Positions 41,501 to 50,870 are shown, counted from the first letter of the stretch. The stretch is DNA of 64,000 bases from Bacteroidales bacterium (GCA_016926235.1 JAFGOZ010000535.1:19434-83433), one strand, 5' to 3'. Numbers and translations are program-made. The notes: generated from the letters alone by a model not told the origin.

Positions 41501-42573
41501 GGAATAAAATTAACATTTCCTCCTAACCCTCCAATCCATATATTGCCGAAAGAATCAATAAATATACATTGTGCTGATCCGCTGGATAATCCATCCGGTG
41601 TATCAGAAACCGGGATACGATTAAAATGAACTGCTTCCGGATCTATACCCGGTGATATTTCTTTTAAATCTAAAACATTAACACCCCCACCTTCGGTACC
41701 TATCCATAATTTTGAATCTTGTGATTCTACTATGTCTTGAATAAAACTATGCGATAAAGAATTCGGATTGTCCGGATCATTTTTAAAATTAATCATCCTC
41801 CTGGTTTCAGGATCAAATAAACTCAAACCGTTACGTGTACCAATCCAAATATGATTTTGGGAATCTTTATAAATACAGCTTACTGTATTATCCGGGAGGG
41901 ATGAAGGGTTTTCCGGATCATGTTTAAGATTAACGGCTGTCCTGGTCTCTGGATTTAGAATACTAAATCCCTCAGTAACATGTCCAATATAAATCTTTTC
42001 TTTTGAATCGTATAGTACATACCAATTGTAATCCGACCCAAGGCCATCTACATTTGATTGATTAAAATGAGTAAAGACTCCAGATTTTTTGTCAAAATAA
42101 TCGATCCCGGCCTGATAAGTAGCCAACCATAAATTCCCTTTTTCATCACCGGTTATATGTGTTACCCCATTTGCCATCAGGGAATTGGGATCCTGGCCAG
42201 AGTAATCATGCAGGTAATGCGTAAATGTGTGGGTCCTGTAATTATATGCATCCACTCCGTTTTTTTCCGAAGCAATCCATATGATATCATCAAACTTATC
42301 AGCATATACACAATTTAAAACATTGCTGCAAATCGAATTGCTATTCGTTTCAGAATGCCTGAAAACCATGAATGAGTTCCCGTCAAACCTGTTCAGTCCA
42401 TCCTTGGTACATATCCAGATTAACCCGCATCTATCCTGAGTATAACTTACAATGTTGCTGTTTGACAAACCACTCTCAAGACCAATTTTTTCAATATCAT
42501 ATGCCGAAACAGAAACCTCTGATATCAGAAAAAAATATGCCAGAAGGAATATGTGCTTAAAGACCATCTTCAT
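38521..42573 (-). CDS. Hybrid two-component system regulator (propeller sensor, kinase, receiver, AraC HTH)
   Basis: Single-protein sensor and transcription factor of the type that controls polysaccharide loci in Bacteroidota. 1350 residues in order: signal ~1-24; repeated Reg_prop beta-propeller motifs (IWIGTRNGLSLFD, LWIGTEGGGVNVLD, IWVGTLGGGLGVFD) over ~30-690 in the periplasm; Y_Y_Y domain ~700-790; membrane segment ~800-818; HisKA with His855 (ITHELRTP); HATPase with Asn972 (LLSNAFKYT), DTGFGIS and GTGIGLAL; receiver ~1096-1212 with phospho-acceptor Asp1146 (LVIADIMMPVMDG); AraC-type HTH ~1250-1348. All key residues are present. It probably senses a released oligosaccharide and regulates neighbouring genes; the divergent gap 42574-42855 holds a candidate binding motif. 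Confidence 0.95.
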   Translation of the reverse strand: MKMVFKHIFLLAYFFLISEVSVSAYDIEKIGLESGLSNSNIVSYTQDRCGLIWICTKDGLNRFDGNSFMVFRHSETNSNSICSNVLNCVYADKFDDIIWIASEKNGVDAYNYRTHTFTHYLHDYSGQDPNSLMANGVTHITGDEKGNLWLATYQAGIDYFDKKSGVFTHFNQSNVDGLGSDYNWYVLYDSKEKIYIGHVTEGFSILNPETRTAVNLKHDPENPSSLPDNTVSCIYKDSQNHIWIGTRNGLSLFDPETRRMINFKNDPDNPNSLSHSFIQDIVESQDSKLWIGTEGGGVNVLDLKEISPGIDPEAVHFNRIPVSDTPDGLSSGSAQCIFIDSFGNIWIGGLGGNVNFIPRDEAFFKKISYLPVIGYANSLNSKMVPGLCVDGDNNVWVANLAGGLSVYENKRKIKQYNNINNADISQNINYVYTDREQNIWVATDNGRLFQYNTSSKQFNPIPSFDNIKNIPIYNLYEDSGNNLWISTDLGLLMYNIKTGESKFYTTSNAELRDDNIRVVAEDAHGYIWVGTLGGGLGVFDRDFNLIYQYGNYFDFYSIRDIYKDSKGRMWIASQNDLFLFKNYNSNSVIRIDESFGLIENDIRAIIEGKTADEIWLSTTNGISHIDLNTMHISNFTVSDGIARGDYIHNSKAKTSDGTIYFGSQNGITCFNQVLDQPDKFIPRTVFTNFMVTNVKKNLNELIDVPYTDTMELHYNQNTFQIFFNVLDYALSHKVEFAFQMNGLDPGWYLINQDKTVTFRNLKPGNYTFNLKTRLHNSDWTNDIASMYIKIRPPLWLSWWAKAGYVLLIVIIIFYIIKFYKNKLTIEHELLFEKKSRQQEHELNEDKLKFFTNITHELRTPMTLILGPLEDLMSDKAIPADQATKLNSIHRVANRLLQLINQILEFRKTTNKNRKLRVLKEDFAKYISETGLKYNELNQNKNIEFKISIPDQKIEMFFDPEVVTIILDNLLSNAFKYTQAGTITLQLNNYDDSNINYTEVIVSDTGFGISEQDLPHIFERYYQAKNASHPITGTGIGLALVQNMVELHEAEISVNSQLGKGTAFKVRFLTNNSYPEVTHINPDEIKIDETMIEEDSKSVILVVDDNQEIVNYITDCVKDTYTVYSGENGKVGFDVACEKVPDLVIADIMMPVMDGIEMTKNMKKDIRTSHIPVILLTAKGALQDQSEGYNAGADSYITKPFSGNLLKSKLKNILETRKKLSAAYSSKFKDKQELFNESIHQLDKEFLKKLNSVIEKNLEDEEMNISQIASELFMSHSTLYRKIKALTDLTANEYIRKVRIRVAEQLLLTNQFSISEIMYKIGINSSSYFRQCFKDEFGMNPSEYLQKLKQE

Positions 42574-42658
42574 TAATTCAGGAATCTTAAAGTATTACAA
42601 CTTTAAAATTAATTAAAAAATAAAAAAATCAAGAGTCTTGCTGAATTTATAATTATTC

Positions 42659-42674
42659 ATTGACGAGATTGTGA
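42659..42674 (+). promoter_or_regulatory. Candidate regulator site, copy 1
   Basis: ATTGACGAGATTGTGA lies in the 282-base divergent gap between the hybrid regulator gene and the GH2-fragment gene, 86 bases before the former and 182 before the latter. The first nine bases recur at 43521 and 47854, and the whole 16-mer matches 13 of 16 positions at 51117. Its recurrence only before genes of this locus suggests an operator, possibly for the adjacent regulator; not tested. The rest of the gap is AT-rich with no confident promoter. Confidence 0.4.
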
Positions 42675-42855
42675 AAAAAGAATCCTTCATATTTACCTAG
42701 TTTTGTTAACCTAATGAAACCCATTGTTTGAGAAATAATCCTGCCATCTTTTCTGAAAAGATTTTTACCAGTGATAGCTGGATGACGGATTAATATTTTC
42801 TTAAAAGAATGCTATTATTTACATACAATGGAAAATTTTAATAAAAATAGCTGAA

Positions 42856-43419
42856 ATGTTGTACCGGATTGAGAAGTTTTTCTTGTTATTAATTTATTTC
42901 ATAATTTGTATTACTGGATGTGCCGGTAAACAAGAAGATGCTGAACAGAAACAGTTATTTGATCTAAACTGGAAATTTTACCAGGGAGATATCACATCTG
43001 CTATTGAATTTGATTTTAACGATGGAAACTGGCGTAATCTCGATTTGCCTCATGATTGGAGCATTGATGAAAGATTAAGTCAAAAGAATTCTACCAAAGA
43101 TAAAAAAGATACTTTTATAACGGGTGTGGGCTGGTACCGAAAGAAGTTTATTCTTCCTTCTGACTGGGAAAATAAGCGTGTTACCATATATTTCGAAGGG
43201 ATTAATGAGAAAACAAAAATTTTTTTAAATGAAAATTTAATTGAGAAAAAAAGCAAATCTTCTGATCCTTTTCATTTCGATCTAACACCTTACTTGAATT
43301 CTGATAAAAAAAATATTATTGCTGTAAGGGTAAACAATTCACCACAAGCAGATGGCAGATGGCCCAAAGGAACAGGGCTCCCCAGGCATGTATGGCTTCT
43401 GGTAACCGATCCGGTTTAG
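42856..43419 (+). CDS. Lipoprotein consisting only of a GH2 N-terminal sugar-binding domain (truncated beta-galactosidase-like)
   Basis: 187 residues, lipobox ITGC (Cys22). Residues ~30-187 match the jelly-roll N-domain of GH2 beta-galactosidases: LFDLNWKFYQGD, NLDLPHDWSIDE, GVGWYRKKFILP, VTIYFEGINEKTKIFLN, ending GRWPKGTGLPRHVWLLVTDP. In GH2 enzymes this last motif leads into the Ig-like and catalytic domains, which are absent: a TAG follows directly and the next 224 bases carry no GH2-like reading frame. It is either a remnant after deletion or a stand-alone sugar-binding lipoprotein; an intact signal and frame favour that it may still be expressed. No catalytic residues, so no hydrolase activity is expected. 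Confidence 0.8.
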   Translation: MLYRIEKFFLLLIYFIICITGCAGKQEDAEQKQLFDLNWKFYQGDITSAIEFDFNDGNWRNLDLPHDWSIDERLSQKNSTKDKKDTFITGVGWYRKKFILPSDWENKRVTIYFEGINEKTKIFLNENLIEKKSKSSDPFHFDLTPYLNSDKKNIIAVRVNNSPQADGRWPKGTGLPRHVWLLVTDPV

Positions 43420-43520
43420 TTTAACCAGTTGTTAGTATAGTATTTCCTTTCATTTTAAAACCAATTGCAAAATAGCAGGATAATATTATAACTTTCCTCT
43501 TGCCGATTTTCTGACCATAC

Positions 43521-43532
43521 ATTGACGAGTTT
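43521..43532 (+). promoter_or_regulatory. Candidate regulator site, copy 2
   Basis: ATTGACGAGTTT, 112 bases before the start of the double-GH43 gene. It is identical over 12 bases to the copy at 47854 and over 9 bases to that at 42659. Confidence 0.4.
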
Positions 43533-43643
43533 ATGAGAAAGAAAAGAGCCAGGGATCAACTACTTTTAAAACTTTATATTTTAAATCTATTTTAAGGTTT
43601 GAGAATAAGACGCGAATGGCGAGATATTATCTATGAATAAAAC

Positions 43644-46600
43644 ATGAAAAGAATTTTCACGAGAGATTTGAAAATATTTGCTTGTATTATTGGAATTTGC
43701 TTTTCATCTTTACTTGCAGCCCAGGATCTACTTGTTCACTATGGATTAAGTGCAGATTCGAAAGGAAGTAAGCAAGTAATTGATGAATCGGGAAACGGGT
43801 ATAACGGAACATTAATGAATGGCGCTATAATTACAACCTACCATGGTATTCCTGTTATTGACCTTGGGACCTCAAATGGTTATGTTGACCTGGAAAAGAA
43901 ATTTGGCAAAGTTGTTACTTCGCTAAATAATTTCTCGATAATGACAAAAATATTCATACCTGCAACTTCAGATATTTCCCAAAATGGCAACTTTATCTGG
44001 TCATTTTCAAATTCAGATAATATCCTTCAGGATGCTAACGGAGGCTTGTTTTTTAGTGCAAAAAACACCAGGTATGCTATTACTCGGACTAATTATGGTG
44101 GTGAATCCGGCATAGATAACGCTTCTGCTGTTAATAAGGGAGAATGGCTGACTATTATTTATGTTCAACGATATGGAACAGGGAGTATCTACAGTAACGG
44201 GAAGCTTATCATCGCCGGGAAAATAACAATTTCGCCCTCAGAATTAGGTGCTACAAGCTATAATTACGTGGGACGATCCGGATATCTAACTGATGATTAT
44301 TTAAATAATGCTAAAATTGCTGATTTCAGGGTATACGATGGGCCCTTAAGTGTTGAACAGGTTGAATCATTATCTGGTGTATCCCGGAAATATAATGGGA
44401 ACAATATTTTGGCAAAGTTCGAGTTTGAGTCCACAAAAGATATATCCGGCAACTATACAGGTACATTGAAAAATGGTGCCCAATTAGTTAAATATACCAA
44501 TAATATATCTGTCTTAAAACTTGGAGAAAACGAAGGTTATTTTGACTTTGGTACCGCCATTGGGGACATAATATCCCAACTCGATAGTTTTAGTATTTCA
44601 ACAACTTTATTAATCCCTGGTTCATCCAATATTACCAGAAATGGAGGGTTCGTCTGGAACTTCTCTAACTCTGACAATATGGCTCTTACAGCGAATGGAA
44701 ACCTGTTTTTCAGGGCGGGCAATTCCCGGTATACTATTTCCAAAACGAATTGGGAAGGTGAGTCGAGTGTAATAGTTGCTAATCCATTACCAAAAAACAG
44801 ATGGATAAACCTTACATACACCCAATACTCAAATGAGGGCAAAATATTTATTGATGGAGAACTATATGCCCAAAACACTATTCTTATTAAACCTAAAGAA
44901 TTAGGTTCTACGAACTACAATTTTTTAGGAAGATCCTGTTATGCTGGTGATGCGTACCTTAAATCAGCAGAATATGACAATTTCATAGTATTCCAGGGGG
45001 TACTTAAACAATCAGACATATGGAAACTCTGCGAAAACTTAAGGGCTTTAAATGATGTATTTGATAGCCTCGCATTATTGCAGGCAATGAAAGAATTAAT
45101 AATACAAGACGCCGATTCTGTCCGGTCAAATTTAATTTTACCTTCTGTTATGGGTAATGGGGCTAAAATAAGCTGGGCTTCCTCAAATCCAAATTTAGTT
45201 TCAGACAAAGGATTAATAACCCGTCCTGCAGCAGGATCTGAGCCAGTTGTAGTTATGTTAACTGCTAACTTTCAATACAATAGTGTATCAAATACAAAAC
45301 CTGTTAAAGTAACCATTTTGCCTGTATATTCTGATAAAGAAAGTATACTTAAGGATTTAAGCAACCTTAAAATCACAGGTAATGTAAATAATATCAGAAG
45401 TTCTGTGCATCTGCCAATTAAAACGAACGAAGGTTCCAAAGTTATCTGGGAATCAGATTCCCCTGAATATTTAGACAATACAGGCAAAGTGGTGCAATTA
45501 TCCCCTTATGGAAGTGGGAAAAAGCAGGTTATACTGACAGCTACTTTGATAAAAGGAGAAGAAAAAGTACAACGAAGGTTTGTGGTTTGGGTGGCAGAAG
45601 AAGAAAACAAAGATGCGTATCTTTTTGTTTACTTCACAGGAAATAATGCTGACGGGGAACAAATACGGTTCGCCCTAAGCAATGACGGGCTTCATTACAT
45701 TCCACTCAATAATGGTAACCGTGTAATGAACTCAGATACCATTGCACAAAAAAAAGGCCTGCGCGATCCACATATCCTGAGATGTGAAGATAGAAAAACA
45801 TTCTATATGGTTGCAACAGATATGAAATCTGTCGAGGGTTGGCATAGCAACAGAGGTATAGTACTACTCAAATCAAATGATTTAATAAACTGGACGCATT
45901 CCACAGTAAACTTTCCAAAAAAATGGCCGAAAACCTGGGCAAATGTATTACGGGTTTGGGCACCACAAACCATTTACGATCCTGTAAAAAAGAAATACAT
46001 GGTTTATTTTTCACTATACACAGATGATGCCTCCTGCCCTTATGATCGTATATATTATTGTTACGCCAATAACGATTTCACAGATCTTGAAGGAGAACCA
46101 CAATTACTCTTAGACGGAGGAACTGCAACAATTGACGGAGACATTGTTTATAACGAAGTTGACAACACTTATAACCTGTTTTTTAAAAATGAATTATCAA
46201 GAGGCATAAGCAAGGTTACAGCTAAAACCCTTACACATGTTGCAGGAGCAAAACCCGGATCTCAATGGAGTAATCCATCCCTACCCCTACAAAAAACGAA
46301 CAGGGGAGTTGAAGGTTCATGTGTTTTTAGATTAATTAATTCCGATAAGTGGGTATTTATGTATGATTGCTACACCAGTGGTCATTATCAATATTGTGTT
46401 TCATCTAATTTAGAAGACTTTACCCTTGAGTATGATGACTACGAGATACATGCCAGACACGGAACAACTATTCCCATTTCAAAACAGGAACTGGCAAGAC
46501 TTTTAGCAAAATGGCCAAGCGATGAATTGTCGAATGTTCCTCAAGGGGCAAGAAATATCAGAATTAAGGAAAACGGTTGCAATATCAACACAGCTGCGCA

Positions 46601-47783
46601 AACTATTGAAATTGCGGCTAATTACGGTACTGATTTAACGAGTTTTGATCCGAAGCTATATGCTTCCCCTGGCACTGTTATTGCACCTGCAGGTCCCCAG
46701 GATTTTAGTTCGAATAGTATTACTTATTCATTTACATTAAATGGGACAACCGTAAATTATACTGTCTCTGCATCGGTGGAAGTTAATCCAGTAATTCCCA
46801 ATTTTCACGCCGATCCTGAAATCCTTTATTCGAAAAAAACCGAACGTTTTTATATTTACTCCACAACCGATGGATATCCCGGTTGGGGCGGGTATACATT
46901 CGATGTTTTTTCATCACCTGATTTAGTAAACTGGATCAATGAAGGTACTTTTCTTGACCTAAGTTCGGATCAGGTAATTTGGGCAACAGGCAATGCCTGG
47001 GCGCCATGCATAGAAGAAGTGCAACTGGAAGATGGCTCATACAGATATTTTTTCTATTTCAGCGGAAATGACGGAATAAAAAAAATAGGAGTAGCAATAG
47101 CAAATGATCCTGCAGGGCCATTTTTTGATTCGGGATCACCTATGATATCGGAAAGGCCAGCCGGAGCCAGAGGACAATTAATTGATGGTGATGTGTTCAC
47201 TGATCCTGTTTCGGGCAAGAGTTATTTCTATTGGGGAAACGGGTTTTTAGCAGTTGCTGAGTTGAATGATAACATGGTTTCCATTAATAATAATACTATT
47301 AAAATAATTACACCTGCAGGAGGAAATTTAAGTGATTATGCTTACCGTGAAGGAACGTATGTATTTTACAGAAATGGCATCTATTATTTTCTATGGTCTG
47401 TAGATGATACGGGCTCTGACAACTATCATGTTGCCTATGGCACTTCTGATTCACCAACCGGGCCCATTGTTGTTGCACATTCTCCGATAGTTATTATTCA
47501 GGATGCTGAAAACAGGTTGTTTGGTACCGGCCATAACTCTATTCTGCAAATTCCGGGTAAAGATGAGTGGTATATTGTATATCACCGCATAAATGAAAAG
47601 TATCTTAATGATGGTCCGGGCTATCACCGTGAAGTATGCATTGACAAACTGGAATTTAATGAAGACGGGACGATAAGAAGAGTACTTCCGACCCGCCGGG
47701 GCATTGATCCGGTATATATACATACAACCACTACAACAACAGTTGAGAGAGCAATAAACCCGGACAATAAGATTGCTGAATGA
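43644..47783 (+). CDS. Secreted protein with two LamG-like domains, two Ig-like domains and two GH43 catalytic domains
   Basis: 1379 residues. Signal ~1-26 (cut after LLAAQ). Two concanavalin-like LamG units in tandem (~28-245 and ~255-465, similar to each other: NYVGRSGYL and NFLGRSCYA). Two atypical Ig-like domains (~470-560, ~565-652). First GH43 five-blade propeller ~657-945 with base Asp708 (GLRDPHILR), Asp831 (TIDGDIVYN) and acid Glu890 (NRGVEGSCVF). A linker sandwich (~965-1048), then a second GH43 domain ~1049-1345 with Asp1057 (FHADPEI), Asp1181 (LIDGDVFTDP) and Glu1236 (YAYREGTYVF). Both triads look complete. GH43 enzymes act mostly on alpha-L-arabinosides, beta-xylosides or beta-1,3-galactosides; which applies is unknown. 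No T9SS tail is seen; the C-terminus is a Thr-rich stretch. Confidence 0.88.
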   Translation: MKRIFTRDLKIFACIIGICFSSLLAAQDLLVHYGLSADSKGSKQVIDESGNGYNGTLMNGAIITTYHGIPVIDLGTSNGYVDLEKKFGKVVTSLNNFSIMTKIFIPATSDISQNGNFIWSFSNSDNILQDANGGLFFSAKNTRYAITRTNYGGESGIDNASAVNKGEWLTIIYVQRYGTGSIYSNGKLIIAGKITISPSELGATSYNYVGRSGYLTDDYLNNAKIADFRVYDGPLSVEQVESLSGVSRKYNGNNILAKFEFESTKDISGNYTGTLKNGAQLVKYTNNISVLKLGENEGYFDFGTAIGDIISQLDSFSISTTLLIPGSSNITRNGGFVWNFSNSDNMALTANGNLFFRAGNSRYTISKTNWEGESSVIVANPLPKNRWINLTYTQYSNEGKIFIDGELYAQNTILIKPKELGSTNYNFLGRSCYAGDAYLKSAEYDNFIVFQGVLKQSDIWKLCENLRALNDVFDSLALLQAMKELIIQDADSVRSNLILPSVMGNGAKISWASSNPNLVSDKGLITRPAAGSEPVVVMLTANFQYNSVSNTKPVKVTILPVYSDKESILKDLSNLKITGNVNNIRSSVHLPIKTNEGSKVIWESDSPEYLDNTGKVVQLSPYGSGKKQVILTATLIKGEEKVQRRFVVWVAEEENKDAYLFVYFTGNNADGEQIRFALSNDGLHYIPLNNGNRVMNSDTIAQKKGLRDPHILRCEDRKTFYMVATDMKSVEGWHSNRGIVLLKSNDLINWTHSTVNFPKKWPKTWANVLRVWAPQTIYDPVKKKYMVYFSLYTDDASCPYDRIYYCYANNDFTDLEGEPQLLLDGGTATIDGDIVYNEVDNTYNLFFKNELSRGISKVTAKTLTHVAGAKPGSQWSNPSLPLQKTNRGVEGSCVFRLINSDKWVFMYDCYTSGHYQYCVSSNLEDFTLEYDDYEIHARHGTTIPISKQELARLLAKWPSDELSNVPQGARNIRIKENGCNINTAAQTIEIAANYGTDLTSFDPKLYASPGTVIAPAGPQDFSSNSITYSFTLNGTTVNYTVSASVEVNPVIPNFHADPEILYSKKTERFYIYSTTDGYPGWGGYTFDVFSSPDLVNWINEGTFLDLSSDQVIWATGNAWAPCIEEVQLEDGSYRYFFYFSGNDGIKKIGVAIANDPAGPFFDSGSPMISERPAGARGQLIDGDVFTDPVSGKSYFYWGNGFLAVAELNDNMVSINNNTIKIITPAGGNLSDYAYREGTYVFYRNGIYYFLWSVDDTGSDNYHVAYGTSDSPTGPIVVAHSPIVIIQDAENRLFGTGHNSILQIPGKDEWYIVYHRINEKYLNDGPGYHREVCIDKLEFNEDGTIRRVLPTRRGIDPVYIHTTTTTTVERAINPDNKIAE

Positions 47784-47853
47784 AGTATTTGGTAACCAGG
47801 TATGTATGATTTGACAAGAAGAAGAATATTTGATGAATTTGATGATTTGATAT

Positions 47854-47865
47854 ATTGACGAGTTT
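47854..47865 (+). promoter_or_regulatory. Candidate regulator site, copy 3
   Basis: ATTGACGAGTTT, 102 bases before the start of the adhesin-like gene at 47967; identical to copy 2 over 12 bases. Confidence 0.4.
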
Positions 47866-47966
47866 CTTCCTGTTAAAGGCCGAAAATGAGAGCACATAAA
47901 CAATAAGATTTTGATAAATTGGGCCTAATATTCTATTACTAATAATTAACCTAAACCTTTTTTACT

Positions 47967-50870
47967 ATGAAAATAAAAAATCTACTCTTTAAACTGGGCA
48001 TAGTCATTGTTTTTATTACATTGCTATGTCCGACAACTGCTACGGGACAAACCCTGATGCATTCTTATAGTTTTGATACCGATTTAACAGATGGAACAGG
48101 TTCTGCCGATGCAACAACCCATGGTGGTGCATCTGTATCGGGAGGTGGATTAGTGCTTGATGCTAATGGCAAATATTTAAGCTTTGATGGTACGGCATTA
48201 GGTCTTGATTCTTATGGATCAATTACAATGGAATATCTCTTCGAGGGTTCTACTAGTGCTAATACAGGATGGAACTGGACCGGTTACTTTGGAGATAACG
48301 CCGGGGCAAATAATTTACGTAACTCATTGGGTCACTGGAACGATGAAATACGTACAGCTTATAATGGATCTACAATATTGTTAGACGGACAGGATGTTAA
48401 CAATGGCTACATGCACCATATCGTGGTAGTGTTAACAGCAGACTCATTGTTTCATTATGAAGATGGTACACGTAGAGCGGGAATAGCTATAGGTATTGAT
48501 TCAATTGGTGCAGCACAATCTTATTTAGGCAAAGGATCAGATGCATGGAGTGGTGACCCTACATGGCAGGGTGTTATTTATGATTTTAATATTTATGATG
48601 GAGAACTCACTGCTGATTCAATTGCTGAAAGAGCTACAGAATACTTAGCAGGTACAGAAGCCACTCTTTCTTCTTTAACTGTTGATGTAGATTCGCTCAT
48701 GCCTGTGTTTAACCCAGTAACATATAATTATTTAATAATAGTACCGGGTGGTACAACAACCGTTAATGTTGCAGCTACTCCAACGAGTGGCAGCGCTACA
48801 GTAGAAGGTGCCGGAGCAGTTGATGTGACAGGAGGTGCAACCATAGATACAATTAAAGTAACATCTCCAGATGGAACGGTAGTTAAGTTATACACAATTG
48901 AAATCCGCTTTGAAGGAACTTGTTATGACCCTTATTTCAGCGGGAGGACAAATTTTGTAACCGACCCGGAAGTTACAAAAATAGACAGTTTTGGGGGTTG
49001 GGGATCCAGGTCAATATATTTTGGACCTAATACGTATTGTGGCCGTTCATGTGGTCTAATATCAGGAGGTTCAATTGATGTTGTTTTAACGGGTAAGATA
49101 ACTACTAATACAACATATCGCGTAAGAGCAATGGTTAAAGCTTCATCAACCAGTGCAAGAGTTGGAGTTTGGGGATGGAATGGTGCCGCAGGAGACATTA
49201 ATACTTATGCAACTGTTGTGGGTGCTTATGCTCCGATAGACTTTTATTTTACTACAGGTGCTACTTTAGGAGGCACTCATGGATTATTCTTCAATAATGG
49301 CCCAGGTTCTTATATTGATAACTGGGAAATGTATGAAGTAAATAATGATGCCTCTCTTTCAGCCTTATCAGTTGATGTTGGAACACTATCACCTGCTTTC
49401 AGTCCAACTGTTTATTCATACTCCGTAGTGGTACCGGCAGGTACTCCGAGTGTAAATGTGACAGCAACTAAAAATGCAGTAACATCTGTATTGACAGGAG
49501 ATGGCACTACTACATTAACTAACGATTTAGGAACTGCAGAAGTTGTAGTAACCGCAGAAAGTGGTAAGGTAAATACTTATACAATATCGTTCTCTGCTAA
49601 TTATTCATCCGATTCAACCCTTTCAGATATTAGTATTGATGTACCACATTTAATGACTCCCGAGTTTGATCCCGCAGTATTTGAGTATGATGTTTTAGTT
49701 GTTGCTGGCACTGATACGGTAAATATTTCAGCAACAACCAGCCACCCGGGCGCTGAGATAACTTCAATTGACAGTTTAGTTGATCTTAGCTCAGGACCAG
49801 TAACTGCAACCATTTCAGTACTTGCTGAAAATGATACTGCAGAAGCAACGTATACATTGAATATTTCAGTTGAAGCAACAGATTGTTTTACTCCTTTATA
49901 TTCTGATGGTAAAACCCAGTACGTTCCTGATCCTCTTATGAATGATCGTAGTTTACTTGGAGGCTGGGGACTGGTATCTGTTCTTATGAACCCAGATAGT
50001 GCATACTGTGGATTAGGTTGTATGAGACTTCAATGTAATGTTGATGCAAGTTGCGGTTACCCAGATAATGGTGCAGCCTTTGACTTAAAAAATATTCCAT
50101 GGGAACCATATACCCTCTACAGAGTACATGCAATGGTTAAAACTATTGGTGGAAGCATAGGTATTCTGGCAAAACTTACTAATCCTGATTTTAATATGGC
50201 TTTTAACTCTGAAGGCGGTTGGGGAGAATTAGATACGACCTTTACTACCGGAGCAAATCCGACTCCTGGTACTGGTGATAGTTTCTTTAGTTTTAATACA
50301 TGTGATAATGGGTCTGATGCTGAAATAACCTATATTGATAATTATGAATTATATAAGGTTTATACGTATTCTTCAGATGCAACCCTATCCGATCTATCTG
50401 TAGGCGGATCAACTGTTGATGGCTTCAATAAAGATACCTTAAGTTATAGTGTGGTTTTACCTGCAGGCACAACTGACGTTCCTGAAATAACTGCTACAGC
50501 CACTCATGACAGCGCCGATGTGGTTATCACAGATGCAGCAACTTTACTTGATACTGCACTCATTGTAGTAACTGCAGAAAATGGTGTAACAACGAAGACA
50601 TATTCTGTCATGTTTACAATTGGTGATTTAGTTGCAAATCCTGAAGTAATTTCAATCATGGTTTACCCGTCTGTATCGGATGGTGTATTTACAGTAGTAA
50701 CCAATGGTATATCTAGTGCTATCGATGTGTATGATCTTCAAGGTAAACTTGTAGTTCAGCAAGTCGGTGGGAACAAGCAGACCATTACAATTACCAATGC
50801 CGGTATGTATATCGTAAAAGTAAATTGCTGTGGTGTAACCAGGATGTTTAAAGTGATCAGGACAAACTAA
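47967..50870 (+). CDS. Multidomain surface or secreted glycan-binding protein (LamG, cadherin-like, CBM-like, T9SS)
   Basis: 967 residues, no catalytic domain recognised. Signal 1-28; LamG-like domain ~29-227; four cadherin-like beta-sandwich units with the LSxLSVD...FxPxxxxYxVxVPAGT pattern at ~232-314, 461-544, 550-635 and 804-885; two domains resembling a CBM4/9 or galactose-binding fold at ~318-458 (GWGSRSIYFGPNTYCGRSCG, then YIDNWEMYEV) and ~638-799 (GGWGLVSVLMNPDSAYCG, then YIDNYELYKV); a T9SS type A tail ~895-967 (IMVYPSVSDGVFTVVTNG, MFKVIRTN). It probably binds polysaccharide. The first CBM-like domain is close to that split in the protein at 61710-63920. Confidence 0.85.
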   Translation: MKIKNLLFKLGIVIVFITLLCPTTATGQTLMHSYSFDTDLTDGTGSADATTHGGASVSGGGLVLDANGKYLSFDGTALGLDSYGSITMEYLFEGSTSANTGWNWTGYFGDNAGANNLRNSLGHWNDEIRTAYNGSTILLDGQDVNNGYMHHIVVVLTADSLFHYEDGTRRAGIAIGIDSIGAAQSYLGKGSDAWSGDPTWQGVIYDFNIYDGELTADSIAERATEYLAGTEATLSSLTVDVDSLMPVFNPVTYNYLIIVPGGTTTVNVAATPTSGSATVEGAGAVDVTGGATIDTIKVTSPDGTVVKLYTIEIRFEGTCYDPYFSGRTNFVTDPEVTKIDSFGGWGSRSIYFGPNTYCGRSCGLISGGSIDVVLTGKITTNTTYRVRAMVKASSTSARVGVWGWNGAAGDINTYATVVGAYAPIDFYFTTGATLGGTHGLFFNNGPGSYIDNWEMYEVNNDASLSALSVDVGTLSPAFSPTVYSYSVVVPAGTPSVNVTATKNAVTSVLTGDGTTTLTNDLGTAEVVVTAESGKVNTYTISFSANYSSDSTLSDISIDVPHLMTPEFDPAVFEYDVLVVAGTDTVNISATTSHPGAEITSIDSLVDLSSGPVTATISVLAENDTAEATYTLNISVEATDCFTPLYSDGKTQYVPDPLMNDRSLLGGWGLVSVLMNPDSAYCGLGCMRLQCNVDASCGYPDNGAAFDLKNIPWEPYTLYRVHAMVKTIGGSIGILAKLTNPDFNMAFNSEGGWGELDTTFTTGANPTPGTGDSFFSFNTCDNGSDAEITYIDNYELYKVYTYSSDATLSDLSVGGSTVDGFNKDTLSYSVVLPAGTTDVPEITATATHDSADVVITDAATLLDTALIVVTAENGVTTKTYSVMFTIGDLVANPEVISIMVYPSVSDGVFTVVTNGISSAIDVYDLQGKLVVQQVGGNKQTITITNAGMYIVKVNCCGVTRMFKVIRTN

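Noticed and set aside
42856..43419. Functional beta-galactosidase
   Set aside because: Only the N-terminal jelly-roll is present; the catalytic barrel is missing in all frames downstream.
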